Source of the DNA: Endobacterium cereale
GTDB taxonomy: Bacteria; Pseudomonadota; Alphaproteobacteria; Rhizobiales; Rhizobiaceae
NCBI RefSeq assembly: GCF_009617585.1
Contig: NZ_WIXI01000022.1
Span: 434,001-498,000, forward strand
Length of the DNA: 64,000 nt
Direction of reading: 5' to 3'
In this document: in pieces, positions 1 through 8,789 of the stretch
How positions within the stretch are numbered: position 1 is the stretch's first letter
How the letters are laid out: the number at the start of each line of letters is the position of its first letter
Position numbers and translations under genes: made by a program
Notes under the pieces: generated by a model
Database searches by the model: none
The model's input: the letters and a program-made list of their open reading frames with translations, nothing else
What the model was told of the DNA's origin: nothing

Positions 1-699
1 CTGAAAGGCGTCGATATCGTCGCCGAGGGCGGCAAGACCACCGCGCTGGTCGGCCCATCCGGCGCAGGCAAATCGACGATCATTGCGCTTGTTCCGCGTT
101 TCTACGATCCGACCGAAGGTGCGATCCTGATCGACGGACAGGATATTTCCAAGGTCACGAAGTCCTCACTGCGCCGCCAGCTCGCTTACGTTTCGCAACA
201 ACCTTATCTGTTCGAGGGCTCGATCCGCGACAACATCCGCTACGGACGCCCCGAGGCGACAGATGTGGAGATCGAGGAAGCAGCCCGTCTTGCCCATGCG
301 CATGATTTCATCCTGTCGCAGCCCAAGGGTTACGACACACCTGTCGGTGAAAACGGCATCACGCTTTCCGGCGGCCAGCGCCAACGACTGTCGATTGCAC
401 GGGCTCTGGTTCGCAACGCACCGATCCTCCTGCTCGATGAAGCAACCTCTGCACTCGACAACGAATCGGAAGCAGCCGTACAGAAGGCGCTTGATGTCGC
501 CATGAAGGGCCGCACCGTTGTCGTCGTTGCGCACCGCCTGTCGACCGTCGTCAAGGCCGACAAGATCGTCGTCATGAGCGACGGCCATGTGATCGAACAG
601 GGCTCGCATGAGGAGCTTGCTAAGCGCCCGGACGGGCTCTACGCTCGCCTCAACAATCTGCAGGCGTCGCCGATCGAAAAGCCCGCGGAAGAAGACTGA
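1..699 (+). CDS. ABC transporter, ATP-binding C-terminal part (5' truncated by window edge)
   Basis: The reading frame is open from the first base and ends at 699, giving the last 232 residues of a larger protein. A full nucleotide-binding domain is visible: Walker A GPSGAGKST (about residues 18-26 of the visible part), Q-loop YVSQQPYLF, signature LSGGQRQR (about 122), Walker B ILLLDEATSALD and the H-loop AHRLST. This pattern is typical of exporters with a transmembrane domain fused in front of the ATPase, such as MsbA-like lipid or multidrug exporters. The membrane half lies outside the window, so the substrate cannot be read. dapB starts 29 bases downstream on the same strand, so the two could share a transcript. 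Confidence 0.9.
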   Translation: MKGVDIVAEGGKTTALVGPSGAGKSTIIALVPRFYDPTEGAILIDGQDISKVTKSSLRRQLAYVSQQPYLFEGSIRDNIRYGRPEATDVEIEEAARLAHAHDFILSQPKGYDTPVGENGITLSGGQRQRLSIARALVRNAPILLLDEATSALDNESEAAVQKALDVAMKGRTVVVVAHRLSTVVKADKIVVMSDGHVIEQGSHEELAKRPDGLYARLNNLQASPIEKPAEED

Positions 700-728
700 T
701 CGACTGCATCAATACGGAGCCTGCCTGA

Positions 729-1565
729 ATGCCTGCGACACCCAAGACCGAAACAGACATGAAGCTCGTGGTCGTGGGTGCAGCCGGCAGAATGGGTCAA
801 TCGCTGATCCGTATCATTCAGGAAACAGAAGGTGTGCGCCTGCATGCAGCGATTGGCCGTGAAGGTTCGTCGTTTATCGGCAAGGATGCCGGAGAACTGG
901 CCGGTGTCGGTTTTCTTGGCATTCCGCTGACGGCCGATCCTTTGCAGGCCTTCCTGAATGCCGATGGCGTTCTGGATTTCACCACGCCGGCAACCTCCGT
1001 CGAATATGCGGGTCTCGCCGCTCAGGCGCGCATCGTGCATGTATGCGGCACGACCGGTTGCTCCGAAGCAGACAATGAAAAGATCATTGCGGCCGGCCGT
1101 CATGCGCGTGTCGTCAAATCCGCCAATACAAGTCTCGGCGTCAATCTTCTCGGCGTGCTCGTCGAGCAGGCGGCAAAGGCTCTGCCGGCATCGGGCTGGG
1201 ATATCGAAATCATGGAAATGCACCACAAGCACAAGGTCGACGCACCTTCAGGTGCCGCCCTTCTGCTCGGCGAATTTGCCGCCCGTGGCCGCGACATCGC
1301 ACTTACCAACCATTCGGTGCGGGTGCGTGATGGCCATACTGGCGCACGCGAAGCCGGCAAGATCGGCTTTGCCACCCTGCGCGGCGGCTCCATTGTCGGT
1401 GATCATTCTGTGCTTTTTGCCGGCGAAGGCGAAATGCTCACCCTTTCTCACACCGCCCGCGACCGCAGCATATTTGCACGCGGTGGTGTTGCTGCGGCAC
1501 TTTGGGCCCGCGACAAGAAGCCGGGTTTCTATTCCATGCTCGACGTGCTTGGACTTTCAAACTGA
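729..1565 (+). CDS. dapB: 4-hydroxy-tetrahydrodipicolinate reductase DapB
   Basis: DapB reduces 4-hydroxy-tetrahydrodipicolinate with NAD(P)H in the diaminopimelate/lysine pathway, which feeds peptidoglycan. The 278-residue product has the dinucleotide-binding glycine loop GAAGRMG at residues 17-23 and the catalytic signature [12 protein letters not shown] at about 164-175, where the first histidine pair and the following lysine act in catalysis and substrate binding. A GGAG element sits about nine bases before the chosen ATG; an internal ATG at 759 ([10 protein letters not shown]) would give a length nearer many family members and is a possible alternative. It lies between the ABC exporter and gpmA, all on one strand with short gaps. 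Confidence 0.96.
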   Translation: MPATPKTETDMKLVVVGAAGRMGQSLIRIIQETEGVRLHAAIGREGSSFIGKDAGELAGVGFLGIPLTADPLQAFLNADGVLDFTTPATSVEYAGLAAQARIVHVCGTTGCSEADNEKIIAAGRHARVVKSANTSLGVNLLGVLVEQAAKALPASGWDIEIMEMHHKHKVDAPSGAALLLGEFAARGRDIALTNHSVRVRDGHTGAREAGKIGFATLRGGSIVGDHSVLFAGEGEMLTLSHTARDRSIFARGGVAAALWARDKKPGFYSMLDVLGLSN

Positions 1566-1596
1566 CAAACACACACATACTTGGAGGTAAGATCAT

Positions 1597-2232
1597 ATGA
1601 GCGGCACCCTCGTCCTCGTTCGCCACGGGCAGAGCGACTGGAATCTCAAGAACCTGTTCACCGGCTGGCGCGACCCGGACCTGACCCCGCTCGGCATCGA
1701 AGAAGCCGAAGCCGGCGGCAAGGCGCTCGCAGAAACCGGCATCAAGTTCGATATCGCCTTCACCTCCGACTTGAAGCGCGCCCAGAACACGTTGAAGATC
1801 GTACTCGACAAGCTCGGCCAGTCCAGTCTCGAAACGATCCGCAACCAAGCGCTCAATGAGCGCGATTACGGCGATCTGTCCGGCCTCAATAAGGACGATG
1901 CCCGTGCCAAGTGGGGCGAGGAACAGGTACATATCTGGCGCCGGTCCTACGATGTACCGCCTCCGGGCGGCGAAAGCCTGCGCGACACCGGTGCCCGCGT
2001 CTGGCCCTATTACCTGACGGAAATTTTGCCGCGCGTGCTCAAGGGCGAGAAGGTTCTGGTTGCCGCGCACGGCAATTCGTTGCGTTCGCTGATCATGGTT
2101 TTGGACCGCCTGACGAAGGAACAGATCCTTGACGTCAATCTCGCGACCGGCGTTCCGATCGTCTACACGGTCAACGCCGATTCGACCGTCGCTTCCAAGG
2201 CCGTTCTGGGCGACATGTCCAAAGCGCACTGA
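1597..2232 (+). CDS. gpmA: 2,3-bisphosphoglycerate-dependent phosphoglycerate mutase
   Basis: This cytosolic enzyme interconverts 3- and 2-phosphoglycerate in glycolysis and gluconeogenesis. The 211-residue product opens with the phosphohistidine motif [10 protein letters not shown] (catalytic His10), has the [10 protein letters not shown] segment, the acid-base glutamate in NERDYGDL (about residue 88) and the second active-site histidine in AAHGNS (about 158). It is shorter than the roughly 250-residue E. coli enzyme, as is usual for rhizobial homologues. A strong GGAGGT Shine-Dalgarno at 1582-1587 fixes the start. It is followed by a strong terminator and closes the dapB-gpmA group. Confidence 0.96.
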   Translation: MSGTLVLVRHGQSDWNLKNLFTGWRDPDLTPLGIEEAEAGGKALAETGIKFDIAFTSDLKRAQNTLKIVLDKLGQSSLETIRNQALNERDYGDLSGLNKDDARAKWGEEQVHIWRRSYDVPPPGGESLRDTGARVWPYYLTEILPRVLKGEKVLVAAHGNSLRSLIMVLDRLTKEQILDVNLATGVPIVYTVNADSTVASKAVLGDMSKAH

Positions 2233-2252
2233 GCCACGGAACGGGCATAAAT

Positions 2253-2290
2253 ACAGAAAAAGCCGCGTCAGTGACGCGGCCTTTTCTGTA
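2253..2290. terminator. Intrinsic terminator after gpmA, bidirectional
   Basis: A GCCGCGT/ACGCGGC stem with a five-base loop is flanked by an A-run on the left and a T-run on the right that also pair (ACAGAAAA with TTTTCTGT). It can end gpmA on the plus strand and the small minus-strand ORF at 2320-2415. Confidence 0.9.
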
Positions 2291-2319
2291 TGAATAACAA
2301 TATGCCAAATAATCGGCAA

Positions 2320-2415
2320 TCAATCGTGATGACGGGAATACCAATAGGCCGACAATACACCGCTGGCTGCAAAGACTGCCATGACGGTGCCGATCATGAT
2401 GCTTGCTTCTTCCAT
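2320..2415 (-). CDS. Small membrane protein, 31 residues, unknown
   Basis: A short frame on the minus strand starts at an ATG preceded by an AAGGAGA Shine-Dalgarno at ideal spacing and ends in TGA just before the bidirectional terminator. The product begins MEEASIMIGTVMAVF, continues with a hydrophobic stretch of about 20 residues that can span a membrane, and ends in a polar YSRHHD tail. Most codons end in G or C, as in neighbouring genes. No family is recognised. The combination of Shine-Dalgarno, single membrane span and terminator makes translation plausible, but conservation has not been tested. Confidence 0.6.
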   Translation of the reverse strand: MEEASIMIGTVMAVFAASGVLSAYWYSRHHD

Positions 2416-2486
2416 TGTACTGTCTCCTTATTACGCTGTGGAAACGTGCAAAGAGCCGAAAAGGTTTCATCGGGCGCGACGCAGTT

Positions 2487-2504
2487 GTGTCACGAGCCTG
2501 TGAA
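2487..2504 (+). promoter_or_regulatory. Possible PHO box upstream of DUF1045-phnM
   Basis: The sequence GTGTCAC-GAGC-CTGTGAA has the 7-4-7 architecture of a PhoB site (consensus CTGTCAT repeated with a four-base spacer), matching five of seven bases in each half. It lies about 70 bases before the phosphonate genes. The downstream -10 is not convincing, so this is tentative. Confidence 0.4.
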
Positions 2505-2576
2505 ATGGTGCCGAGACAACCAAGCCCTGAGCGCCTATACCCTTGGCGAAGCAACGATTTCGAGGACCTCACCATC

Positions 2577-3287
2577 ATGCGTTACGCGATCTATTTCACC
2601 CCCGCCAAGGATGATCCGCTAACGCAGGCAGCCTCCATATGGCTCGGCCGTGATGCCTACGAAGGCCGCGACCTTGCCGTCCCCATAGATACCGGCCTTG
2701 CCGAAGATGAGTGGCGCACGATGACGGCCGACCCACGCCGTTACGCTTTTCACGCTACACTGAAGGCGCCTTTCACGCTTGCGGAGGGCAAGGATGAGGC
2801 CAGCCTTATCGCTACCGTGGACGCTTTCGCAGAAAAGACCGATGCCTTCGACATTCGCGAACTGATCGTCGCAGGTCTCGGGCCGTTCTTCGCGCTGGTT
2901 CCAGGCGCCCCCGATCCAACACTTCAGAATTTCGCCGGCAGCATCGTTGAACATTTCGAACCTTTTCGCGCACCACTTTCTGACGCCGACATCGTCCGGC
3001 GCAAGCCAGAAAAGCTCAGCGAACCGCAGCGCAACTACCTGCATCGATACGGCTACCCGTATGTGATGGAGGAATTCCGCTTCCACATGACGCTGACGGG
3101 CCCTGTGCCTGAAGAGCGCCGTGAGGCGATGCATGCGCTGCTGACCGAGCGCTTCGCCACCTTTGCCGGCAAGCCGCGCAGGGTCGACGCTTTGACGGTG
3201 TTTGTGGAACCGCAGCGCGGCGCGCCATTTTCCGTACTGCATCGCGCGCCATTGAAGGATGATCTGGGGCGGAGGGTTTTTGCCTGA
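2577..3287 (+). CDS. DUF1045 family phosphonate-metabolism protein (2H phosphoesterase-like)
   Basis: The 236-residue product carries two H-x-T-L motifs, HATL at residues 59-62 and HMTL at 170-173, the hallmark of the 2H phosphoesterase fold. DUF1045 proteins are known from phosphonate (phn) clusters. The stop codon overlaps the start of phnM (ATGA-type), which indicates translational coupling. A role handling the cyclic ribose phosphate made by C-P lyase, in place of PhnP, is an inference from the fold and context. The ATG at 2577 was chosen over an in-frame upstream start because the family similarity begins at MRYAIYFTPA and a GAGGA element precedes it. Confidence 0.88.
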   Translation: MRYAIYFTPAKDDPLTQAASIWLGRDAYEGRDLAVPIDTGLAEDEWRTMTADPRRYAFHATLKAPFTLAEGKDEASLIATVDAFAEKTDAFDIRELIVAGLGPFFALVPGAPDPTLQNFAGSIVEHFEPFRAPLSDADIVRRKPEKLSEPQRNYLHRYGYPYVMEEFRFHMTLTGPVPEERREAMHALLTERFATFAGKPRRVDALTVFVEPQRGAPFSVLHRAPLKDDLGRRVFA

Positions 3288-4420
3288 TGGAAAAGGTTCT
3301 CAGCAATGCCCGCATCGTTCTCGAAGACGATATCCTGCACGGGTCCGTGCAGATCCGTAACGGGCTGATCACGGATGTTTCCGAGGGAGTTTCCACCGCA
3401 GGCGAAGACCTCGAAGGAGATTACCTTCTGCCGGGCCTGGTGGAACTGCATACCGACCATCTTGAAACCCATTTCTCGCCGCGCGCCGGGCTGAAATGGA
3501 ATGCGATCGCCGCTATCCAGGCGCATGACACGCAGGTGGCCGGTTCCGGTATTACCACCGTGCTCGATTGCCTGCGGATGGGGTCCGGCGAGGAAGGCGG
3601 CTTTGCGCGTGGCGAGATGCGTGAACTGGCCAACTCGATCGAGAGGGCCGGCCGCGAGGGGCGTTTGCGTGCCGAACATCTGCTTCATCTGCGTTGCGAA
3701 GTTTCGACACCGGACGTAGTCGAACAGTTTTCCGACTTCGAAAGCGATCCGGCCGTTCGGATGGTTTCGCTGATGGACCACGCACCCGGCCAGCGCCAGT
3801 TCCAGACGATGGACCAGTACATTTTCTACTACAAGATCAAGCGCGGCCTGAGCGACGAAGCGTTCGAAGCTTTCGTGCAACGCCGGCTGGAAGCATCCGA
3901 GCGTTTCGCCGCTCCTCACCGCGATGCGCTGGCCGCTCATTGCGCCGAGGCAGGTATTGCCCTGGCAAGCCATGACGATGCCACGCTCGATCATGTCGAG
4001 GAATCTATCGGTCATGGTGTGCAGCTGGCGGAATTCCCGACCAGCATCGCCGCCGCCGAAGCCTCCCACAAGGCCGGCCTTGCCGTGCTGATGGGTGCGC
4101 CGAACGTGGTGCGCGGCCAGTCGCATTCCGGCAATATCGCCGCCAGCGACCTCGCCCGCCTCGGTGTGCTGGATGTGCTGTCGTCAGACTACGTGCCCTT
4201 CAGCCTGCTGCACGCACCATTCATTCTCTCGGACGAAATCGAGACTGTCAGCTTGGCCAAGGCAATTGCCATGGTCAGCGCCACGCCGGCCCGCACCATC
4301 GGCCTTGATGATCGTGGCCGCATTGCAACCGGCTTACGCGCCGATCTCGTGCGTGTTCATCGAGAAAGCGGCGTCCCGGTCTGCCGCGCTGTGTGGCGGC
4401 AGGGAAAGCGGGTCGCATGA
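3287..4420 (+). CDS. phnM: Alpha-D-ribose 1-methylphosphonate 5-triphosphate diphosphatase PhnM
   Basis: PhnM removes pyrophosphate from the C-P lyase intermediate ribose 1-methylphosphonate 5-triphosphate. The 377-residue product is an amidohydrolase-fold protein with the metal-binding segment ELHTDHLETHF (about residues 53-63), the MDHAPGQRQF segment and the later SHDDAT and GAPNVVRG motifs typical of PhnM. It overlaps the DUF1045 gene by one base. The C-P lyase core genes phnGHIJKL are not in the window, so they must be elsewhere in the genome. Confidence 0.95.
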   Translation: MEKVLSNARIVLEDDILHGSVQIRNGLITDVSEGVSTAGEDLEGDYLLPGLVELHTDHLETHFSPRAGLKWNAIAAIQAHDTQVAGSGITTVLDCLRMGSGEEGGFARGEMRELANSIERAGREGRLRAEHLLHLRCEVSTPDVVEQFSDFESDPAVRMVSLMDHAPGQRQFQTMDQYIFYYKIKRGLSDEAFEAFVQRRLEASERFAAPHRDALAAHCAEAGIALASHDDATLDHVEESIGHGVQLAEFPTSIAAAEASHKAGLAVLMGAPNVVRGQSHSGNIAASDLARLGVLDVLSSDYVPFSLLHAPFILSDEIETVSLAKAIAMVSATPARTIGLDDRGRIATGLRADLVRVHRESGVPVCRAVWRQGKRVA

Positions 4421-4530
4421 AACGTCATGACCGTTTTCTCACAGTCACGCGAGAACAAAAATCTTCGGTCATTTCGCTTTAAAGTTTCAGATAACGCTCT
4501 AGTTCCCCTTTCATATTAGGGGAACGCAAT

Positions 4531-4821
4531 ATGAAACAGACAGCCAGAACCACGCGAAACGCCGAGGATGCCGCCTTCGATCTGGAAGCACGCATGGTCG
4601 TGCTCGAGATCGTATCCATGACGAGCCTTGCCTTGGCGCTCGACACGTCCGACAACGGCAATACCGAACAGGCCCGTGGCATCATGAGCTTGATTGTCGA
4701 AACCGTACAGCAACGCTGCTCCGAGATGGGCCTATCGAGCATGGCTTCGCAATCGGCCGAACGTTACGCCCAGCAACTGCTGTCGACCGCTCTCCTCTCG
4801 CTTTACCCGGACACACACTGA
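4531..4821 (+). CDS. Hypothetical protein, 96 residues
   Basis: No family is recognised. The product (MKQTARTTRNAEDAAFDLEA...) is predicted mostly helical, soluble and acidic-to-neutral, with codon use like its neighbours. A GGGGAAC element lies before the ATG. It sits alone between phnM and the convergent end of polA; about 110 bases of AT-richer sequence separate it from phnM, enough for its own promoter. Confidence 0.7.
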   Translation: MKQTARTTRNAEDAAFDLEARMVVLEIVSMTSLALALDTSDNGNTEQARGIMSLIVETVQQRCSEMGLSSMASQSAERYAQQLLSTALLSLYPDTH

Positions 4822-4858
4822 CCGGCACCCGCCCGGCCTTACCGCGGCATGCAGATCA

Positions 4859-7846
4859 TCAATGCGCCTCATCCCAGTTGCTGGCCGCACGCGCATCCAC
4901 CTTCAGAGGCACACGCATGGAAAGCGCCGGCATGGTGGCGTTTTCCATCACCGAGGTGACCACCGGAATTGCCTTGTCGACATCCGCATCCTCAACCTCG
5001 AAAATCAGTTCGTCATGTACCTGCAAAAGCATGCGTACGCGCTCGCCGAGGCCTGCCTTTTCAAGGGCCGGCTCCATCTGCACCATGGCGCGACGGATGA
5101 CATCGGCAGCAGATCCCTGGATCGGCGCATTGATGGCCGCACGCTCATTGAACGCCCGCACCGACGGGTTGGACGACTTGATCTCCGGATAATTGATGCG
5201 CCGGCCAAAGATGGTTTCGACGTAACCGTTTTCACGCGCTTTCGCCTTGGTGCTGTCCATGTAATCACGGATGCCCGGAAAACGTTCAAAGTATTTCTTG
5301 ATGTAGTCCCCGGCTTCCGAACGCTCGATCGACAGCTGATTGGCAAGACCGAAGGCGGAAATGCCGTAGATGATGCCGAAATTGATCGCCTTGGCGCGAC
5401 GGCGCACCTCGGCCGGCATGCCTTCCACCGGCACGCCGAACATTTCGGATGCGGTCATGGCATGGATGTCGATGCCATCCTCGAACGCCTTGGTCAGTTG
5501 CGGGATTTCAGCAACGTGGGCAAGCACGCGCAGTTCGATCTGGCTATAGTCGGCGGAAACCAACTTGTGGCCGGGCGTGGCGATGAAGGCCGTGCGGATT
5601 TTGCGGCCTTCAGCATTGCGCACCGGAATGTTTTGCAGGTTTGGCTCAGACGAGGACAGGCGCCCCGTCGTTGTCGATGCCAGCGAATAGGACGTGTGCA
5701 CGCGCTTGGTTTCGGTGTGAACATATCCCGGCAGCGCGTCGGTATAGGTGGATTTCAGCTTGGTGAGCTGGCGCCAATCGACGATTTTTCGCGGCAGCTC
5801 CGCGCCTTCGGCCGCAAGATCCTCGAGCACGCTGGCTGAGGTCGACCACTGGCCGGTCTTGGTTTTCGAACCGCCGGGCAGGCCCATCTTGCCGAACAGG
5901 ATATCGCCGAGCTGTTTTGGTGAACCGACGTTAAAGCGCTCGCCGGCCAACTCATAGATTTCATCCTCGAAAGCCGCAGCCTTCTGGGCAAGCTCGCCGG
6001 AAAGACGCGACAGGATCTGTCGGTCGACGGTTATGCCACGTTCTTCCATATCGGCCAGAACCGACACGAGCGGGCGCTCCAGCCGCTCATAAACGCGATT
6101 GAGACCGGCGGCGGCCAGCTGCGGTTTCAGCACCATCCAGAGACGCAGGGTCACATCGGCATCTTCCGCCGCATAGGCAGTTGCCTTGTCGATAGCGACA
6201 AAATCGAAGGTAACACTGCTCTTGCCGGAACCGGCAACGTCCTTGAAGGCGATCGGCTTGTGGTTCAGCCAGCGTTCAGAAAGCCCGTCCATGCCGTGGT
6301 TGGCCTTGCCGGCTTCCAGCACATAGGACATCAGCATCGTATCGTCGTAATTCTCGACGGTAATGCCATGGCGTTTCATCAGCAGATAATCGAACTTCAG
6401 GTTCTGCGCGACCTTCAGGACCGAAGGGTCTTCCAGCAGCGCCTTCAGGCGATCGAGCGCCTTGCGCGGATCAATCTGGTTTTCATCCAGACCACCACCC
6501 AGAAGATCACCGACACCGGTCTTGTGCGTCAGCGGCACATAGGCGGCGCGGATCTTCTGGCCCGATGGGTTTTCGGCATTATCGGCAATGGCGAGCGAAA
6601 AGCCGACAAGCTCGGCCTGCATAGGGTCGAGCGAATTGGTTTCCGTGTCGAATCCGACCAAGCCGGTTTCGCGGGCTGCCGCAATCCAGTCGTCGAGCAC
6701 TTCGACATCGCGGATCGTCACGTAAGCCGTCGTATCGATCTTGGCATTGCCGAAGGCAGCGATACGCTCCTCGGCCAGCGAAACCGGCGTCGCTTCACCC
6801 GTGCCCTTGGCAACCGCCGCCTTTGCCGGGTTGGTGGGCGCATCGGCTGCTGCCTCGCCGGTATCAGGCGCTGCTGCACCGGCATCCAGATCCGGTCCAC
6901 GGGCAGCCTCACCCCACTCGACGGTTACTTCGACAGGCTCGATCTCATCGGCATTGCAATCGCAGGCAGAGGCCACGCGACGCGTCAACGTGCCGAACTG
7001 CAAGGCTTTGAGGAAGCCGATCAGCTTTGGCCCATTCTGAGGCTCCAGCACGAGAGCATCGAGATCGAGGTCCAGCGGCACGTCGGTGCGCAGTTCCACC
7101 AACTGGCGCGACAGACGCGCCTGATCAGCAAAATTGATGATGCTTTCGCGGCGTTTGACCTGCTTGATCTCGCCGGCACGCGCCAGCAGTGTTTCGAGAT
7201 CGCCGTATTCTTCCAGCAGCTGCGCCGCCGTTTTCGGACCGATGCCCGGAATGCCCGGCACGTTATCGACCGAATCGCCGACCAGCGCCTGCAGGTCGAT
7301 CATCTTTTCCGGCGGCACCCCCCACTTCTCGACAACTTCCGCCAGACCGATCTGCTTGTCCTTCATGCTGTCATACATGTGGACCATGGGCGTCACGAGC
7401 TGCATCAGGTCCTTGTCCGACGAGACGATCGTAACATCGGCGCCGGTCGCCTCCGCCTGCCTTGCATAGGTGGCGATGATGTCGTCAGCTTCGAAACCTT
7501 CGGTCTCGATGCAGGGCAGGTTGAAGGCGCGTGTCGCCTGGCGGATCAACCCGAATTGCGGCACCAGTTCTTCCGGCGGCGCCGAGCGATTGGCCTTGTA
7601 GGCGTCATAGATTTCCTTGCGGAACGTCTTCGAAGAATAATCGAAGATGACCGCGAAATGCGTCGGCGTCACCCCGACCGAGGTATCGCGCGCATCGGTC
7701 AGCAGCTTCCACAACATATTGCAGAAACCCGACACCGCACCGATCGGCAGGCCATCGGATTTGCGCGTTAGCGGAGGAAGCGCGTGAAAGGCCCGAAAAA
7801 TGAAACCGGAGCCGTCGACTAGGAAGAGATGATCGCCTTTTTTCAT
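4859..7846 (-). CDS. polA: DNA polymerase I
   Basis: PolA fills gaps and removes RNA primers in replication and repair. The roughly 995-residue product shows all three domains: an N-terminal 5'-nuclease (LVDGSGFIFRAFHALPPL, then SSDKDLMQL and DSVDNVPGIPGIGPKTA), a central 3'-5' proofreading domain with the DEDD start GFDTETNSLDP, and the polymerase with motif A (ADYSQIELRVLAHV), the fingers helix (RRRAKAINFGIIYG) and motif C (QVHDELIFEV). A proline/alanine-rich linker separates the first two domains. The start is MKKGDHLF at 7846; a second ATG two codons upstream (7852) is equally possible. The frame stays open further upstream but that part does not resemble PolA. Confidence 0.97.
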   Translation of the reverse strand: MKKGDHLFLVDGSGFIFRAFHALPPLTRKSDGLPIGAVSGFCNMLWKLLTDARDTSVGVTPTHFAVIFDYSSKTFRKEIYDAYKANRSAPPEELVPQFGLIRQATRAFNLPCIETEGFEADDIIATYARQAEATGADVTIVSSDKDLMQLVTPMVHMYDSMKDKQIGLAEVVEKWGVPPEKMIDLQALVGDSVDNVPGIPGIGPKTAAQLLEEYGDLETLLARAGEIKQVKRRESIINFADQARLSRQLVELRTDVPLDLDLDALVLEPQNGPKLIGFLKALQFGTLTRRVASACDCNADEIEPVEVTVEWGEAARGPDLDAGAAAPDTGEAAADAPTNPAKAAVAKGTGEATPVSLAEERIAAFGNAKIDTTAYVTIRDVEVLDDWIAAARETGLVGFDTETNSLDPMQAELVGFSLAIADNAENPSGQKIRAAYVPLTHKTGVGDLLGGGLDENQIDPRKALDRLKALLEDPSVLKVAQNLKFDYLLMKRHGITVENYDDTMLMSYVLEAGKANHGMDGLSERWLNHKPIAFKDVAGSGKSSVTFDFVAIDKATAYAAEDADVTLRLWMVLKPQLAAAGLNRVYERLERPLVSVLADMEERGITVDRQILSRLSGELAQKAAAFEDEIYELAGERFNVGSPKQLGDILFGKMGLPGGSKTKTGQWSTSASVLEDLAAEGAELPRKIVDWRQLTKLKSTYTDALPGYVHTETKRVHTSYSLASTTTGRLSSSEPNLQNIPVRNAEGRKIRTAFIATPGHKLVSADYSQIELRVLAHVAEIPQLTKAFEDGIDIHAMTASEMFGVPVEGMPAEVRRRAKAINFGIIYGISAFGLANQLSIERSEAGDYIKKYFERFPGIRDYMDSTKAKARENGYVETIFGRRINYPEIKSSNPSVRAFNERAAINAPIQGSAADVIRRAMVQMEPALEKAGLGERVRMLLQVHDELIFEVEDADVDKAIPVVTSVMENATMPALSMRVPLKVDARAASNWDEAH

Positions 7847-8000
7847 GGTCATGAGATATCGTGCGATGCGAGTTGCGTCCAATGAAACTTGGCAGGATAT
7901 CCGCCTTTGCAGACCGCCTGCGCAAACATGCAGCAAGGTATTATTACGGATTTGTAATTTCTTTCTCCCTTGAAAAGCCGCAATCGGGCTCACATTTCAG

Positions 8001-8150
8001 AACCAACGGCGCCTGATCACGCCGTCGTCTGAAAGCCGGCTCGTCCCCCGCCGCTTCAGACCGGGCAAGGGCCTTTCCCCCTCTCCGGGCCTTTGCCGCT
8101 TATAAGAGCCGCCATGACCGATCCCCCTCCCGGTCATGGCGGTTTCGCTT
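8001..8150 (+). ncRNA. Small RNA, probably alpha-r7 (Smr7C) family
   Basis: The gap between polA and the marR gene holds four successive stem-loops: CGGCG/CGCCG; GTCTGAA...TTCAGAC (with inner GC pairs); GGCAAGGGCC/GGGCCTTTGCC; and a 12-bp terminal stem CCGCCATGACCG/CGGTCATGGCGG at 8109-8142 followed by a T-rich tail. The last three loops each expose a CCCCC-containing pyrimidine run. Upstream, CTTGAA at about 7969 and CACATT at 7991 resemble a heat-shock-type (RpoH) promoter. The length of about 150 nt and the position beside polA match my recollection of the rhizobial alpha-r7 family. Family name and ends need a covariance-model search. Confidence 0.7.
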
Positions 8151-8268
8151 TATGCGGACATATTTTCGAATTCACTCACATATCTTGCCTGCGCAGGTTT
8201 CACAAAAGCATGGCAGGCTATACAATTGATCTGTCCCGCGCCCTCGCATCCGGAAGGATGATTCTCCC

Positions 8269-8700
8269 ATGGCCTTTGATCGTTCGAATTCGGCGACCTA
8301 CCTGGCAGGCCAACTGGCCAAGGGCTTTGCACGATCACTGCAGCAGCGGGCCGCGACGCTGGGCTTTTCGCCCGGCCAGTTTCCCGTTCTCGTCGAACTC
8401 TGGCAGGAAGACGGGCTGACGCAGAAACAGATTCTTGATCGCCTCGACGTCGAACAGGCGACACTTGCCAATACGCTTTCGCGGATGGAGCGCGACGGCC
8501 TGATTGCCCGCACACCGCACCCAACCGACCGACGCGCGCAAATCGTTTCCCTGACCGAACGCAGCCGGGCGCTGGAAAGCGAAGCGATCGATGCGGCTTC
8601 CGATGCGGAAAACGCCCTGCTCGGCGGCTTTCGCAGTTTCGAAAGGCAGTTGATGCTGGAATATATGCGCATGGCGGTCGAGAACGCCCGCAAGATCTGA
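8269..8700 (+). CDS. MarR family transcriptional regulator
   Basis: The 143-residue product is a typical single-domain MarR protein: an N-terminal dimerisation helix (SATYLAGQLAKGFARSL), a winged helix-turn-helix with LTQKQILDRLDVEQATLANTLSRMERDGLI, and the wing DRRAQIVSLT. Such proteins usually repress nearby genes and are released by small ligands or oxidants. The nearest target candidate is the M20 peptidase gene 89 bases downstream, or its own promoter; neither is proven. The start is the ATG at 8269, with a GGAAGGA element upstream. Confidence 0.92.
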   Translation: MAFDRSNSATYLAGQLAKGFARSLQQRAATLGFSPGQFPVLVELWQEDGLTQKQILDRLDVEQATLANTLSRMERDGLIARTPHPTDRRAQIVSLTERSRALESEAIDAASDAENALLGGFRSFERQLMLEYMRMAVENARKI

Positions 8701-8789
8701 GAAGAGCATTCCAATAGCTGAGGGTGTTTCCAAATCAGCGTGAAAGGGATTAGGGTCCGGCCAGTCTTTCAGAATGCAGGATCTTTTCC

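Noticed and set aside
6260..7771. 503-codon open frame antisense to polA
   Set aside because: polA motifs are complete on the other strand; this frame has no recognisable protein features.
8117..8400. Upstream-extended start of the marR gene in other frames
   Set aside because: Those frames lack MarR similarity; the HTH protein starts at 8269.
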